From: an uncultured Rhodospirillales bacterium
GTDB taxonomy: Bacteria; Pseudomonadota; Alphaproteobacteria; Acetobacterales; Acetobacteraceae
Length of the DNA stretch: 51,905 nucleotides
Direction of reading: 5' to 3'
NCBI GenBank assembly: GCA_903835235.1
Contig: CAILMF010000002.1
Coordinates: 1 to 51,905 of the forward strand
Below the pieces are notes generated by a model, which was not told the origin of the DNA, ran no database searches, and saw only the letters and a program-made list of their open reading frames with translations. This document shows, in pieces, positions 1-7,713 of the stretch. Each line of letters begins with the position of its first letter. Positions within the stretch are counted from its first letter, which is position 1. A program made the translations under genes and the position numbers.

Positions 1-492
1 GCCCATGGCCTGGGCGTAGTCGCGGTGGTCCGGCGTCACCGCGCTGCGGATTTCGTTCTTGGTCTCGCCGCCGGCATCGGTGCCGTGCTCGATCTTGGCC
101 ACGAACTCCAGCCCATCGAGATCGGCAAAGCCGCTGATGCGACGCGCAGCCTGCGCCTGCGGCGAGACATCCTTGTCGGAGATGCCGCGGGCCGAGTTCA
201 GCATGGCCCGAACGAAGCTACGGCCCATATTGCCCCAGTCCGGCCCCTTGGGGCTGTGCAGCCCGATCAGGGTGAAGATCTTGCGCTTGGCATAGGGCCC
301 CTCCAGCACGGTGAATTCGCCGTTGAGATAGACGGCGCCGGTGCTGCCATGGGTGGCAAAGCCGCCGGTCCAGCCCTGGCTGGGGTCATCAAAGCCGCCC
401 GGCCGGACGGTCAGGCGTACCTTGGCGATGGTGCCCTTGGGGATCAGGTTCGGGTTCTGCTGGGCGTCGTTGTAGTCGTTCCAGGAAGCCAT
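1..492 (-). CDS. phage-type protein of unknown function, partial (C-terminus beyond the left edge)
   Basis: The reading frame is open from an ATG at 492-490 to the left edge, so 164 residues are visible and the C-terminus is missing. It begins MASWNDYNDAQQNPNLIPKG and has a beta-rich look with many glycines. A central stretch (FTLIGLHSPKGPDWGNMGR, about residue 72) is followed by SFVRAMLNSARGI. There is no signal peptide or membrane segment. It lies 11 bp downstream of the Sak4-like ATPase gene on the same strand, so it is probably the last visible gene of that operon. Phage Sak4 recombinases are often encoded beside a single-strand DNA-binding protein, and this could fill that role. That is inference from position only; I do not recognise the family. 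Confidence 0.72.
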   Translation of the reverse strand, partial: MASWNDYNDAQQNPNLIPKGTIAKVRLTVRPGGFDDPSQGWTGGFATHGSTGAVYLNGEFTVLEGPYAKRKIFTLIGLHSPKGPDWGNMGRSFVRAMLNSARGISDKDVSPQAQAARRISGFADLDGLEFVAKIEHGTDAGGETKNEIRSAVTPDHRDYAQAMG

Positions 493-503
493 GGTGGTCT
501 CCG

Positions 504-1388
504 TCAGGTCGAGGGCGTGGTGGTGGAATCGGTGGGAGCCGCGAGGGGCAGGGCCAGGCGCTCGGCCAGCGGGCGGGCCGGGCCGGCGATCTTTTCGAAG
601 AGCCGGCCGAGATGCGGCGGCTCCAACAGGTCGAGCCGGCCGGAGCGGTCCTTGGCCGGATAGCCCCACTGATTGATGGTCTGGCAGACCAGCGCCCGGT
701 ACGGCAGCAGGGGTTGCTGGCCCGCGACCGCTTCCGGCTTGATCTCGGCCATGGTGATGACCTGATCGACGATGCCGGGCAGCTCGAGGCCGGTCTTGCT
801 GCCATCGATCTGCGGCACGAAGACCTTGCGGTTGAAGTCGTCGGTCCGCTCATCGAGGATGCCGACGAAGATCACGTTGCGGCCGCGGGCATGCTGCAGG
901 TGGGTGAGCCAGGCCAGCATCTCTCGGCCATGCAGGCCATAGGCACCACGCACATCCGGCTTGCCGGTGCGCTCGGAGAAGGCCTCGGGCTGGCCGCGGC
1001 ACCACTGGAAGCAGAGCCGGCCAGCCACCGTGATGCTGTCGATGAACAACGTGCGAAAGCCGTCGGCCTGCGCCGGGTCGCCATATTCCTGCACCACGCG
1101 GATGTGCTGGGCGACCGAATAGGGCTGCTCGTCACGTAGCGCCGGGTTGGGGCCTGCCAGGAACAGCGCCAGGTCACGGCATTCCTCCCAGGTGCGCGGC
1201 CGCACCGCAGCGCCAGGCCAGCCCTGCACGGCGAGGTCACCTGCCTCCAGATCGACGAAGAGGGTGCTCTCCGCCGGCACGGTCCACAGCAGCGAGGTCT
1301 TGCCGATGCCGCTCTTGCCGAAGATCACCGCCTTGACGCCGCGGGGTTCGGCCAGCCGCTCGTCGGCAGTGACGATGCGCAGCGCCAT
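504..1388 (-). CDS. Sak4-like phage RecA-family ATPase (AAA_24 type)
   Basis: This 294-aa protein has a Walker A motif GKSGIGKT at about residues 24-31 and a Walker B strand ending TLFIDS, with the acidic residue near 117. It also has a lysine/glutamine-rich C-terminal part. The size and motif layout match the ATP-binding AAA_24/Sak4 proteins that phages use as minimal RecA-like annealing or strand-exchange factors. I chose the ATG at 1388, which overlaps the upstream stop as TGATG and has GGAGG seven bases ahead. A GTG one codon earlier is less well spaced. It sits between two unknown proteins of the same leftward operon. The family call is firm; the role in recombination is inferred. Confidence 0.78.
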   Translation of the reverse strand: MALRIVTADERLAEPRGVKAVIFGKSGIGKTSLLWTVPAESTLFVDLEAGDLAVQGWPGAAVRPRTWEECRDLALFLAGPNPALRDEQPYSVAQHIRVVQEYGDPAQADGFRTLFIDSITVAGRLCFQWCRGQPEAFSERTGKPDVRGAYGLHGREMLAWLTHLQHARGRNVIFVGILDERTDDFNRKVFVPQIDGSKTGLELPGIVDQVITMAEIKPEAVAGQQPLLPYRALVCQTINQWGYPAKDRSGRLDLLEPPHLGRLFEKIAGPARPLAERLALPLAAPTDSTTTPST

Positions 1389-1879
1389 CACACACCCTCC
1401 GGCTTGAGGCTGAGCTTGAAGCTCTGCCGGCCAGTGCGGACGGTGCGCGCCGGCTCGAAGGCCAGCCGGATACGCTCGGGCCAGGCGGTATAGGCGCGTT
1501 CCGGCACCTTAAACGCGACCTCAACGTATTCGGCGGGGTTCTCGTCACCGCCGCGGATTTTCTCGGCCAGCGCGGCGAGGCGCGCCTGGTCCCATTCGAT
1601 GCGCTTCGGCAGGTCGACGACGACCTCGACCGCACCATCCTCGAAGCGGACCGTGCCGGTGTCCTTGCCGGCGGCGGCGCGGGCGGCGATGGCGCGCTGC
1701 TCGTAGCGCAGGGCGATGGCGGCCTCGATCCAGTCCTGCAGCCGCTTTGCGGCGTCGAGCGCCTCGCGGGCATCAGCCTGGAGCAGGGCCAGGTGCTCAG
1801 CCGGCAGGACGATGATCTCGCCAACCGGCAACTGCCGGATCGTCGCCAGCGTCGGGCGATTGCTCAGCTGCGCCGCCAT
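1388..1879 (-). CDS. phage-type protein of unknown function (163 aa)
   Basis: The ATG at 1879 overlaps the stop of the preceding gene as TGATG, and its own stop overlaps the next start in the same way, so it is translationally coupled on both sides. Residues about 30-75 are rich in Ala, Leu, Glu and Arg and look helical. The C-terminal half is strand-rich with many charged residues (for example FKVPERAYTAWPERIRLAFE). There is no signal peptide or membrane segment. Coupling to the Sak4-like ATPase suggests it belongs to the same DNA replication or recombination cassette. I do not recognise a named family. Confidence 0.7.
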   Translation of the reverse strand: MAAQLSNRPTLATIRQLPVGEIIVLPAEHLALLQADAREALDAAKRLQDWIEAAIALRYEQRAIAARAAAGKDTGTVRFEDGAVEVVVDLPKRIEWDQARLAALAEKIRGGDENPAEYVEVAFKVPERAYTAWPERIRLAFEPARTVRTGRQSFKLSLKPEGV

Positions 1880-2220
1880 CACGCCGCCTCCGCCAGAAGC
1901 TGCGGCAGCAGGTTCGGGGCGCTGCGGCGCGGCCGGCGACGGGCGACGAGCAGGTACTCGAAGTCCTCAAAGCCATGGCGACGCTGCACCAGGTCGGCGA
2001 GCCCATCTTCGGCCAGCTTCCAGGCGCGAGCCGCCAGGCGCTGCAGCGTGGCGCGCTCATCATCGGGCAGGCATTGCAACTGTGGGCAGACCTGCCGGGC
2101 GAGCGCGCCGCGGTGATAGGTGATGCTGTCGCCGGGGGCTGCGGCGCCCAGCCAGGTGCAGAGCGACACCTCGGTGAGAGGCTTCGCCGTTGCGCGGATG
2201 TCGGGGATGGGTTTGTCCAT
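1879..2220 (-). CDS. phage-type protein of unknown function (113 aa)
   Basis: A 113-aa soluble protein starting MDKPIPDIRATAKPLTEVSL. The first half contains CTWLGAAAPGDSITYHRG. The second half is helical (DERATLQRLAARAWKLAEDGLA) with an RRR-containing tail. The ATG at 2220 has no strong Shine-Dalgarno nearby. It lies 7 bp after a 29-bp motif that also occurs just upstream of the divergent recombinase operon. The gene ends with a TGATG overlap onto the next start. Function unknown; the neighbours suggest an early phage or element gene. Confidence 0.68.
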   Translation of the reverse strand: MDKPIPDIRATAKPLTEVSLCTWLGAAAPGDSITYHRGALARQVCPQLQCLPDDERATLQRLAARAWKLAEDGLADLVQRRHGFEDFEYLLVARRRPRRSAPNLLPQLLAEAA

Positions 2221-2227
2221 GACTACT

Positions 2228-2256
2228 ATTACTCAGCCACCTCCAAATCCGTATCA
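2228..2256 (-). promoter_or_regulatory. bipartite leader motif, copy 1
   Basis: Read on the minus strand this is TGATACGGATT, ten variable bases, then TGAGTAAT. It ends 7 bp before the ATG of the gene at 2220. The same two blocks with exactly the same 10-base gap occur on the plus strand at 5208-5236, 8 bp before a GTG start. The first TGA is also the stop of the sigma-like gene. It could be a shared operator, promoter or translational leader; which one cannot be told from the sequence. Confidence 0.55.
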
Positions 2257-2838
2257 GGCGGCCGAGGGGATGCCGGCGGCGAGCAGCCGCAGGCGCATCT
2301 CGCGAATGCGCCGGTAGATCCGCATGCGTGGCATCGTCTTCTGCTCGCCGAACTCGTGCGGCGTGTGCTCGCTCAGCGCGGCGCAGAGCGGGAGATCCTC
2401 CGGGTCGATCGCGCTGGCCGCACGCTCCAGGTCGAGGCGGCGTTCCAGCGCAGCAATGCCGTCCATGGACTGGCCGCACCACGCGCCGTAGCCATCCGCC
2501 TCTGCGATCGTGTCGCCAAGCGTTAGCCCCTCGGTGTTCGGCAGCGCATCGTCGAGGGAGCGGGGATGGCGAGCGGCTCGCTCAGCCGTGACTCGGCGCG
2601 CGATGCGAGACGCGGCATGGCGAAAACACACCATGGCAAAGGCCGGGAGGTCTGCCTTGCTGGGGTCGAACGCCGGCAGCCGCGCCAGGAAGTCCAGCAG
2701 CAGGTCCTGGCGCAGATCCTCCCGCTCGTGTTCGGGCAGATGCAGGGTGCGGCAGAGGCGCTTCGCCTCCGCGGTAGCCAAGCGGTGGACCGGGGTGAGG
2801 TCGGGGAGGCGAGGCGATTGCGTCATGGGCGGGTCCAT
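2254..2838 (-). CDS. sigma-70-like regulatory protein of the element
   Basis: A 194-aa protein. The segment about residues 35-80 (HEREDLRQDLLLDFLARLPA, then FDPSKADLPAFAMVCFRHAASRIARR) has the pattern of sigma-70 region 2, namely an acidic helix followed by aromatic and basic residues. The C-terminal segment (about 148-190: LPLCAALSEHTPHEFGEQ, then RMRIYRRIREMRLRL) looks like a region 4 helix-turn-helix. I use the ATG at 2838; a second in-frame ATG at 2826 is possible, and neither has a good ribosome site. It probably directs or modulates transcription of element genes. The sigma call rests on pattern resemblance, not a domain search. Confidence 0.6.
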   Translation of the reverse strand: MDPPMTQSPRLPDLTPVHRLATAEAKRLCRTLHLPEHEREDLRQDLLLDFLARLPAFDPSKADLPAFAMVCFRHAASRIARRVTAERAARHPRSLDDALPNTEGLTLGDTIAEADGYGAWCGQSMDGIAALERRLDLERAASAIDPEDLPLCAALSEHTPHEFGEQKTMPRMRIYRRIREMRLRLLAAGIPSAA

Positions 2839-2934
2839 CCATCGTGTTGCGATGGCGGACCTTCGCGCCGATGGCCTGGGCGGGCCTCTCGGCTTCCTCC
2901 CGAAACCTCTCGGCTTCCTCTCGGTGTGCTGCGG

Positions 2935-3930
2935 CTACCTGATCAGGACCCGGACAGTAGGCGTCACCAGGCGATATCCGTGGCCTCGGACTGCGGCGAT
3001 CAGGGTGGTTCCTGCCCCGCGCGGCAGGCCGCGCGCCTCGCAGAGTGCACCGCGAATGCTGCTGACCGCCTTGTCCACCTGCTCGTCGCCAATCGGGGCA
3101 TCGGCGTCGTCCCTGCCCACGAGCGCGCGATACAAATCGTCGCGGGTCGCCGCAGCGCCGCCATCATCGGCTTCACGCGCCAGGACGTTCAGCACCCGCG
3201 CATGGCGTGGCTCCAGCTGCAACGCCCGTCCGCCGAACGCGGCAGTGAGGGCCATCGGATTCACCTCCAGCACATCGGGGTCGGACGTCTCTGTGACCAT
3301 CATCAGCCGATTCATATTTAACCGTATCGGCCTTGTTGGCTCGCTCGGCATGAAGGCTTCGTCGGGGGGCACAACGTCGAAGCCTCGCTCCGCTAACGCG
3401 GCGAGGTCTACCGCCGATTTTACATCGGCGATCAGCGTGAAACGCACTGACCTGTCCAAGGTCTTCAGCCGATCGAAAACGCCCTCGCCACGCAGAGCCG
3501 AGGATGAAGTCGCCAGCAGCAGCACCCGGCCGCCGGCCAGCCGCCCCAAACGCCAGAGGCGAGGTGCGACCTGTTCGGGTCGGTCGTCCAAAGCCGCGGC
3601 ACGACTCACCAACTCGGCCAAGCGGGTCAATGAAATTTGGAAAAGCTGCAGGTCCCCAGGGTCGAGAGCCTCATCATCCTCGCGGGAGAGCGGGCATATC
3701 GCGACCGGTGTTCCGTCGATCCACCTGACGTGGCGCTCCTCCACCCCGCAACTGCATGTGGCGCAGGGATCCCAAGTGTCGAGCACGCGGGCGTGCACGA
3801 CTGCGCCGAGCGCCAGCAACCGCTGGAAGGCGGAAGAAGCAGTGGTCGAGAGGTCGGGGACGCCCAGCAGATACGCCGGATCGCCGCCTTCACTCTGCCG
3901 CAAGAGCAGTACGGCCAGGCTCTCGTTCAC
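2935..3930 (-). CDS. Cys4 / winged-helix DNA-binding protein of unknown role
   Basis: A 331-aa protein with three visible parts. Near the N-terminus, Cys56, Cys59, Cys61 and Cys79 (PCATCSC ... AICP) form a likely zinc site. The middle has no recognisable motif. Residues about 250-325 look like an OmpR/PhoB-type winged helix: a helical stretch, then VDKAVSSIRGALCEARG and the wing-like GTTLIAAVRGHGYRLVTP. There is no receiver domain with the usual Asp pocket. The start is a GTG at 3930, inside the last 41 bp of the upstream gene, so translation is probably coupled. The pair looks like one functional unit. A regulator or a sensor of an element-encoded system is the best guess. Confidence 0.68.
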   Translation of the reverse strand: MNESLAVLLLRQSEGGDPAYLLGVPDLSTTASSAFQRLLALGAVVHARVLDTWDPCATCSCGVEERHVRWIDGTPVAICPLSREDDEALDPGDLQLFQISLTRLAELVSRAAALDDRPEQVAPRLWRLGRLAGGRVLLLATSSSALRGEGVFDRLKTLDRSVRFTLIADVKSAVDLAALAERGFDVVPPDEAFMPSEPTRPIRLNMNRLMMVTETSDPDVLEVNPMALTAAFGGRALQLEPRHARVLNVLAREADDGGAAATRDDLYRALVGRDDADAPIGDEQVDKAVSSIRGALCEARGLPRGAGTTLIAAVRGHGYRLVTPTVRVLIR

Positions 3931-5143
3931 ACAGCATCTCGTTCATGGCGAGCAGCGTCATAACGCGCCGCTGGTAGCGTTCCCGCGGGAAGCTCAGCAT
4001 GTCGCTGGGCTTGATCTTGACGGTGATGACCGGCGGCCGCGGGCCTTCGACCTTCAGCGTGATCTTGAAGATCAGGTGGGCGAGGCGCCAGGTGCCGGAC
4101 TGAAAGCTGATCTCCGGGCGGGTTTCGTGCAGCACCTGCAACGCATTGCCACCGGCCTCACGCGCGATCAGCGAGCGTATGACCTTCTCGCGGCCGCTCC
4201 TGCCGACCGCCACCTTGTTGGCCTGCGCCTCGTAGATCTGGATTCCGGCGATGCCGCCATCGTGCCCGTGCCGGAACTGGAACGCGGCGCCAGCCCGCTC
4301 CACAGCCTGTAATGTATAGAGGCGCCGCGACGCCGCTGCGCTGAACAGCCCCGGATTATCGAGGATGACCTCCGCGAAGGCCTTGGCCAAGGCGGCACGG
4401 CTGGCCTTGCTGCAGCCCCAAATCCGTAGGCGGCCGTCCATCGCAGAATAGGCCAGCACGGCATTGTCGATCTCGCGGAAGCTGCGGATGCGCTTGCGCC
4501 GGCCTTCCAGGACCTCGGTAATGGTGAGCACCGCGCCATGGCGGATGGAGACCTTCACGTCGTCCCCATCATGATACGCCAGCGCTTCGCAGAATTCATC
4601 GCGAAGCTCGGCCTGGAAGATCGCGCGGGCCTGCGCTTCCAGGGTGCGCAGGCGACCATCGCTGACGTCGGCCGGAATGCCCTCCTCCGGCGCCACGAAT
4701 TCCATAACCGCTTGCGGCTGGAGGAATGCTAGGCTGTTCTCGGCATCTTCGAAGACTTCCGGCTGATCGATAAAGGCACGAAGGGCGAGGCTGCGCGTGC
4801 CGGTCTTCGCCAGGACGGCGGGCGGTACCAGTTCGACGCCGCGGCGCCGGGCCTCCTGCAGCAGGGCTTCCTGACCGACCGGCTTCCCAAGGCGCTCAAT
4901 GCGGTGGAGATCGGCCGTCAGGCTTTCCGAGATCTCCTCCTTGGGCGTCTGGAGGAGGTAGGCGTTTACCGCCGCCCGGCCCTGGTCGGGAGACGTTTCC
5001 AGCAGCGACAAGTCGAGCCGTTCCGGCGCGATGCCATACCGCTCGAAGAAGGCGCGCAGGAGACCAGGCTCTACGGTTCGCAGGAACCTCTGGCTGGCAA
5101 ATCGCTGGAAATCGTCCTTGCTCATGACGTACGGCCCGGCCAT
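3890..5143 (-). CDS. large protein of unknown function, first gene of the leftward arm
   Basis: About 417 aa. The frame is open further upstream, to 5260, but that extension would cover the divergent control region. The ATG at 5143 (MAGPYVMSKDDF) has GGACGG seven bases ahead; the ATG at 5125 (MSKDDF) is an alternative. The protein is soluble, mixed alpha/beta, and has no recognisable catalytic motif. Charged helical segments alternate with strands (for example GDDVKVSIRHGAVLTITEV, about residues 210-230, and ITVKIKPSDML near the end). It overlaps the Cys4/winged-helix gene by 41 bp and is divergent from the recombinase operon. I do not recognise the family. Confidence 0.66.
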   Translation of the reverse strand: MAGPYVMSKDDFQRFASQRFLRTVEPGLLRAFFERYGIAPERLDLSLLETSPDQGRAAVNAYLLQTPKEEISESLTADLHRIERLGKPVGQEALLQEARRRGVELVPPAVLAKTGTRSLALRAFIDQPEVFEDAENSLAFLQPQAVMEFVAPEEGIPADVSDGRLRTLEAQARAIFQAELRDEFCEALAYHDGDDVKVSIRHGAVLTITEVLEGRRKRIRSFREIDNAVLAYSAMDGRLRIWGCSKASRAALAKAFAEVILDNPGLFSAAASRRLYTLQAVERAGAAFQFRHGHDGGIAGIQIYEAQANKVAVGRSGREKVIRSLIAREAGGNALQVLHETRPEISFQSGTWRLAHLIFKITLKVEGPRPPVITVKIKPSDMLSFPRERYQRRVMTLLAMNEMLCEREPGRTALAAE

Positions 5144-5207
5144 CTGTTCGCCGTCCGTTCTATCAACCAAGGCGGCCAAAAGTCGAATCCAATCTGCATC
5201 TCCGGCG

Positions 5208-5236
5208 TGATACGGATTGGCCGCTGGGTGAGTAAT
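5208..5236 (+). promoter_or_regulatory. bipartite leader motif, copy 2
   Basis: TGATACGGATT, ten variable bases, then TGAGTAAT on the plus strand, ending 8 bp before the GTG at 5245. It matches the minus-strand copy at 2228-2256 in both blocks and in spacing. It lies in the gap between the two divergent arms of the element, where both promoters should sit. The variable ten bases share little, so conservation is limited to two blocks, as for a protein-binding site. Confidence 0.55.
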
Positions 5237-5244
5237 GGGAGGGG

Positions 5245-5466
5245 GTGGCACGCATCCCATCCTCGACCTCCGTCAACGCCCACCTCCCGCCGCACCTCCG
5301 GGAGGTCTGCGGCATCCTGGCCGCGGGCCTCGTGCGGCTGAGGAGCCGCACCGCCGAGGATCTTGCGCGGGATGCCGAGGAGGCCCGGGGGGCGGGAGAG
5401 GTTCGCCTACACTCCACCGCCCGCCAGCGCCGTCATGCGAACCCCAGGAGAAAGGGACTCGCATGA
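5245..5466 (+). CDS. small protein upstream of DUF2924 (73 aa)
   Basis: The GTG start follows GGGAGGGG at close spacing, and the stop overlaps the next start (ATGA at 5463). The protein has a leucine-rich helical first half (CGILAAGLVRLRSRTAEDLARD) and a basic C-terminus with several Arg-Arg pairs. Small proteins of this shape often precede DUF2924 genes in alphaproteobacterial recombinase elements; that is recalled, not searched. It is probably co-translated with the DUF2924 protein and recombinase. It has no membrane segment. Its role is unknown. Confidence 0.6.
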   Translation: MARIPSSTSVNAHLPPHLREVCGILAAGLVRLRSRTAEDLARDAEEARGAGEVRLHSTARQRRHANPRRKGLA

Positions 5467-5957
5467 CCAAACGATCGACCGCCACACCCGCAGCGGCACC
5501 CAGCGCTCCGAAGATTCCGCCGGCGCAGGTGCTGCCGCGGCTGGCGGCGTTGCCGACCACGCCAATCGCCCAGTTGAAGCAGCAGTGGCGCGAGATGTTC
5601 GGCAAGGAACCGCCGCCGTTCAACAAGGCGTACATCGTCAGCCGGCTGGCCTACCGCATCCAGGAATTAGCCTATGGCGGGCTGAAGCCCGAGACCCGCG
5701 CCCGGCTGGAAGCGCTGGGCGAACGGCTGGATGGTGGCAACGTGGTGCTGCGCCGGATCCGCGCCGATAGCCGGCCGCTACCTGGCACGCGCCTGGTGCG
5801 CGAGCATGACGGCGTGCAGCACGTGGTCACGGTGCGGGCCGATGACTTCGAATTCGAGGGGCGGCCGTACCAGTCGCTGTCGGCCATCGCACGCCACATC
5901 ACCGGCACGCGCTGGAATGGCTGGACCTTCTTTGGCCTGAAAGGAGCCCGCCCATGA
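5463..5957 (+). CDS. DUF2924 family protein
   Basis: A 164-aa protein. After a Pro/Ala-rich N-terminus come the DUF2924 hallmarks: LKQQWREMFGKEPP, then YIVSRLAYRIQELAYGGL. A C-terminal half follows with PGTRLVREHDG, FEFEGRPYQSLSAIARHITG and RWNGWTFFGL. I used the ATG at 5463, which overlaps the upstream stop as ATGA; the frame is open earlier but the start is supported by coupling. The end overlaps the recombinase start, again as ATGA. DUF2924 proteins are typically found beside serine recombinases in alphaproteobacteria and are presumed to be recombination accessory or DNA-binding proteins. Confidence 0.9.
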   Translation: MTKRSTATPAAAPSAPKIPPAQVLPRLAALPTTPIAQLKQQWREMFGKEPPPFNKAYIVSRLAYRIQELAYGGLKPETRARLEALGERLDGGNVVLRRIRADSRPLPGTRLVREHDGVQHVVTVRADDFEFEGRPYQSLSAIARHITGTRWNGWTFFGLKGARP

Positions 5958-7306
5958 CCCGCCGCGCGAGCACCGCGCCGGCCATGCCGGCCACCACGAA
6001 GAAGCTGCGCTGCGCCATCTACACCCGGAAATCCACCGACGAGGGGCTGGACAAGGAGTTCAACACCCTCGACGCGCAGCGCGCCGCTTGTGAGGCATAT
6101 ATCACCAGCCAGCGCGCCGAGGGCTGGGTCCTGGTCCGCGATCACTACGACGACGGAGGATACTCAGGCGGCACGCTGGAGCGGCCGGCGCTCAAGCGGC
6201 TCATGGCCGACATCGAGCAAGACCGGATCGACTGTATCCTGGTCTATAAGATTGATAGGCTCAGCCGCTCGCTGATGGATTTCGCCAAGCTGGTGGAGGT
6301 GATGGACGCGCACGGCGTCACCTTTGTTTCAATTACTCAGTCGTTTAATACCACCACCAGCATGGGTCGGCTGACGCTGAACATCCTGCTGAGCTTTGCG
6401 CAATATGAGCGCGAAATTATCGGCGAGCGCATCCGTGACAAATTCGCCGCCTCCCGCGCCCGCGGCATGTGGATGGGCGGCAAGGTGCCGCTCGGCTACG
6501 ACGTGGTGGCGAGGAAGCTGGTGGTGAACGAGGACGAAGCACCTCGCGTCTGCCGCCTGTTCGAGATCTTCGCCGAGACAGGATCGGGCATCGAGACTGT
6601 CCGCCTGCTCCGGGCGGAGGGAGCCACCAGCAAGTCGGGCCGGCCCCTCGACAAGGGCGATGTCTATAAGGTGCTGAACAACCGGACCTATGTCGGCGAG
6701 GCCGCGCATAAGGGGCAGGTCTATCCCGGCGAGCACCAGGGCATCGTGCCGCGGGAGCTATGGGACCGGGCCCACGCCGTGCTCCAGGTCAGCCCACGCG
6801 TGCGCGCCAACCAGAACCGGGCGCAGACGCCGGCGCTGCTGAAGGGACTGATCTTTGGGGTGGATGGCAGAGCCATGTCGCCGACCCATTGCCGCAAGAA
6901 TGGCCGGCTCTACCGCTATTACGTGGCCCAGCGCGTCCTGAAGGGGGACGCCGCCGGCGACGCCAGCATCCTGCGGCGCGTGTCGGCGGCAGAGATCGAG
7001 ACGGCGGTGATCGACCAGGTGCGTGCGCTGCTGCGCCAGCCCGAGGTGGTGGTCGGTACCTGGCGGGCCGCGCGCTTAGAGGCGCCGGACCTGACCGAGG
7101 CCGAAGCTCACGACGCGTTGCACCGGTTCGACCCGCTATGGGATCAGCTATTCCCTGCCGAGCAGGTCAGGATCATCCGATCGCTAGTGGAACGGGTGGT
7201 GGTTGGTCCGGCCGGTGCAGACATTCGGCTGCGGCTGGATGGGCTCGGCGGCTTGGTCCGCGACCTGACCGCCATCGCGCCGGCTGCGCTGAGGGCCGCG
7301 GCATGA
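5954..7306 (+). CDS. serine site-specific recombinase (resolvase/invertase fold)
   Basis: A 450-aa protein. The N-terminal resolvase domain (about 18-165) has the catalytic context YTRKSTDE with nucleophile Ser27, the helix with DRLSRS near 101-106 and the conserved ITQSFNTTTSMGRL. The recombinase domain follows (about 175-290, with SKSGRPLDKGDVYKVLNNRTYVG). In place of a CxxC zinc ribbon there is MSPTHCRKNGRLYRYYV, as is usual for the subfamily linked to DUF2924. A long coiled-coil insert is absent. The protein should catalyse integration and excision of the element. It overlaps both neighbours by ATGA. The gene is intact. Confidence 0.93.
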   Translation: MTRRASTAPAMPATTKKLRCAIYTRKSTDEGLDKEFNTLDAQRAACEAYITSQRAEGWVLVRDHYDDGGYSGGTLERPALKRLMADIEQDRIDCILVYKIDRLSRSLMDFAKLVEVMDAHGVTFVSITQSFNTTTSMGRLTLNILLSFAQYEREIIGERIRDKFAASRARGMWMGGKVPLGYDVVARKLVVNEDEAPRVCRLFEIFAETGSGIETVRLLRAEGATSKSGRPLDKGDVYKVLNNRTYVGEAAHKGQVYPGEHQGIVPRELWDRAHAVLQVSPRVRANQNRAQTPALLKGLIFGVDGRAMSPTHCRKNGRLYRYYVAQRVLKGDAAGDASILRRVSAAEIETAVIDQVRALLRQPEVVVGTWRAARLEAPDLTEAEAHDALHRFDPLWDQLFPAEQVRIIRSLVERVVVGPAGADIRLRLDGLGGLVRDLTAIAPAALRAAA

Positions 7307-7713
7307 CGGCCGCTACCAGCATCACGGTCCGGGTGCCGTTGAGGATCCGGCATCGGCCGGGGCGGAAGACTGTCGTGACACCAATGGCGCTGGCTGGCGT
7401 TCCGGCCGTCCCAACGCGCGCCGACCCGGCGCTGGTGAAGGCGATGGCACGGGCATTCCGCTACCAGCGCATGCTCGACCAGGGTCGCCACGAATCCTTG
7501 ACCGAACTGGCGGCTGCCGAAAACCTAGACCGATCCTTCCTGGGCAAGCTCCTCAGCTTGACGCTGCTGGCGCCAGACCTAGTCGAGGCAGTGCTGGATG
7601 GCCGTTGCGATCCCGGGCTGCCGCGCCTGCTCCAGCCCCTTCCGGCATGCTGGCACGAGCAGGAGGCCGCCTTGGCCGCCGAACGCCGGCCGGCCACGTT
7701 GCAGATCGGCTGA
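7303..7713 (+). CDS. recombinase-associated helix-turn-helix protein (136 aa)
   Basis: Starts at the ATG overlapping the recombinase stop (ATGA at 7303). The open frame extends further left, but only as a shadow of the recombinase gene. A basic N-terminus (RIRHRPGRKTVV) is followed by a helical part containing LTELAAAENLDRSFLGKLLSLT and PDLVEAVLDG. That resembles the ParB/KorB-type helix-turn-helix often encoded just after such recombinases. It may bind attachment-site DNA or regulate the operon. It is the last gene of the element before the tRNA. Confidence 0.75.
   Translation: MTAATSITVRVPLRIRHRPGRKTVVTPMALAGVPAVPTRADPALVKAMARAFRYQRMLDQGRHESLTELAAAENLDRSFLGKLLSLTLLAPDLVEAVLDGRCDPGLPRLLQPLPACWHEQEAALAAERRPATLQIG

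Noticed and set aside
2120-2317. Plus-strand frame encoding ITQPPPNPYQ, similar to the upstream extension of the 3890-5143 gene (ITHPAANPYH)
   Set aside because: The resemblance comes from the bipartite leader motif read antisense, not from homologous proteins.
6335-6365. Third possible copy of the leader motif (ATTACTCA in the recombinase gene)
   Set aside because: Only the 8-base half matches; it encodes the conserved ITQ of the resolvase domain and the second block is absent.
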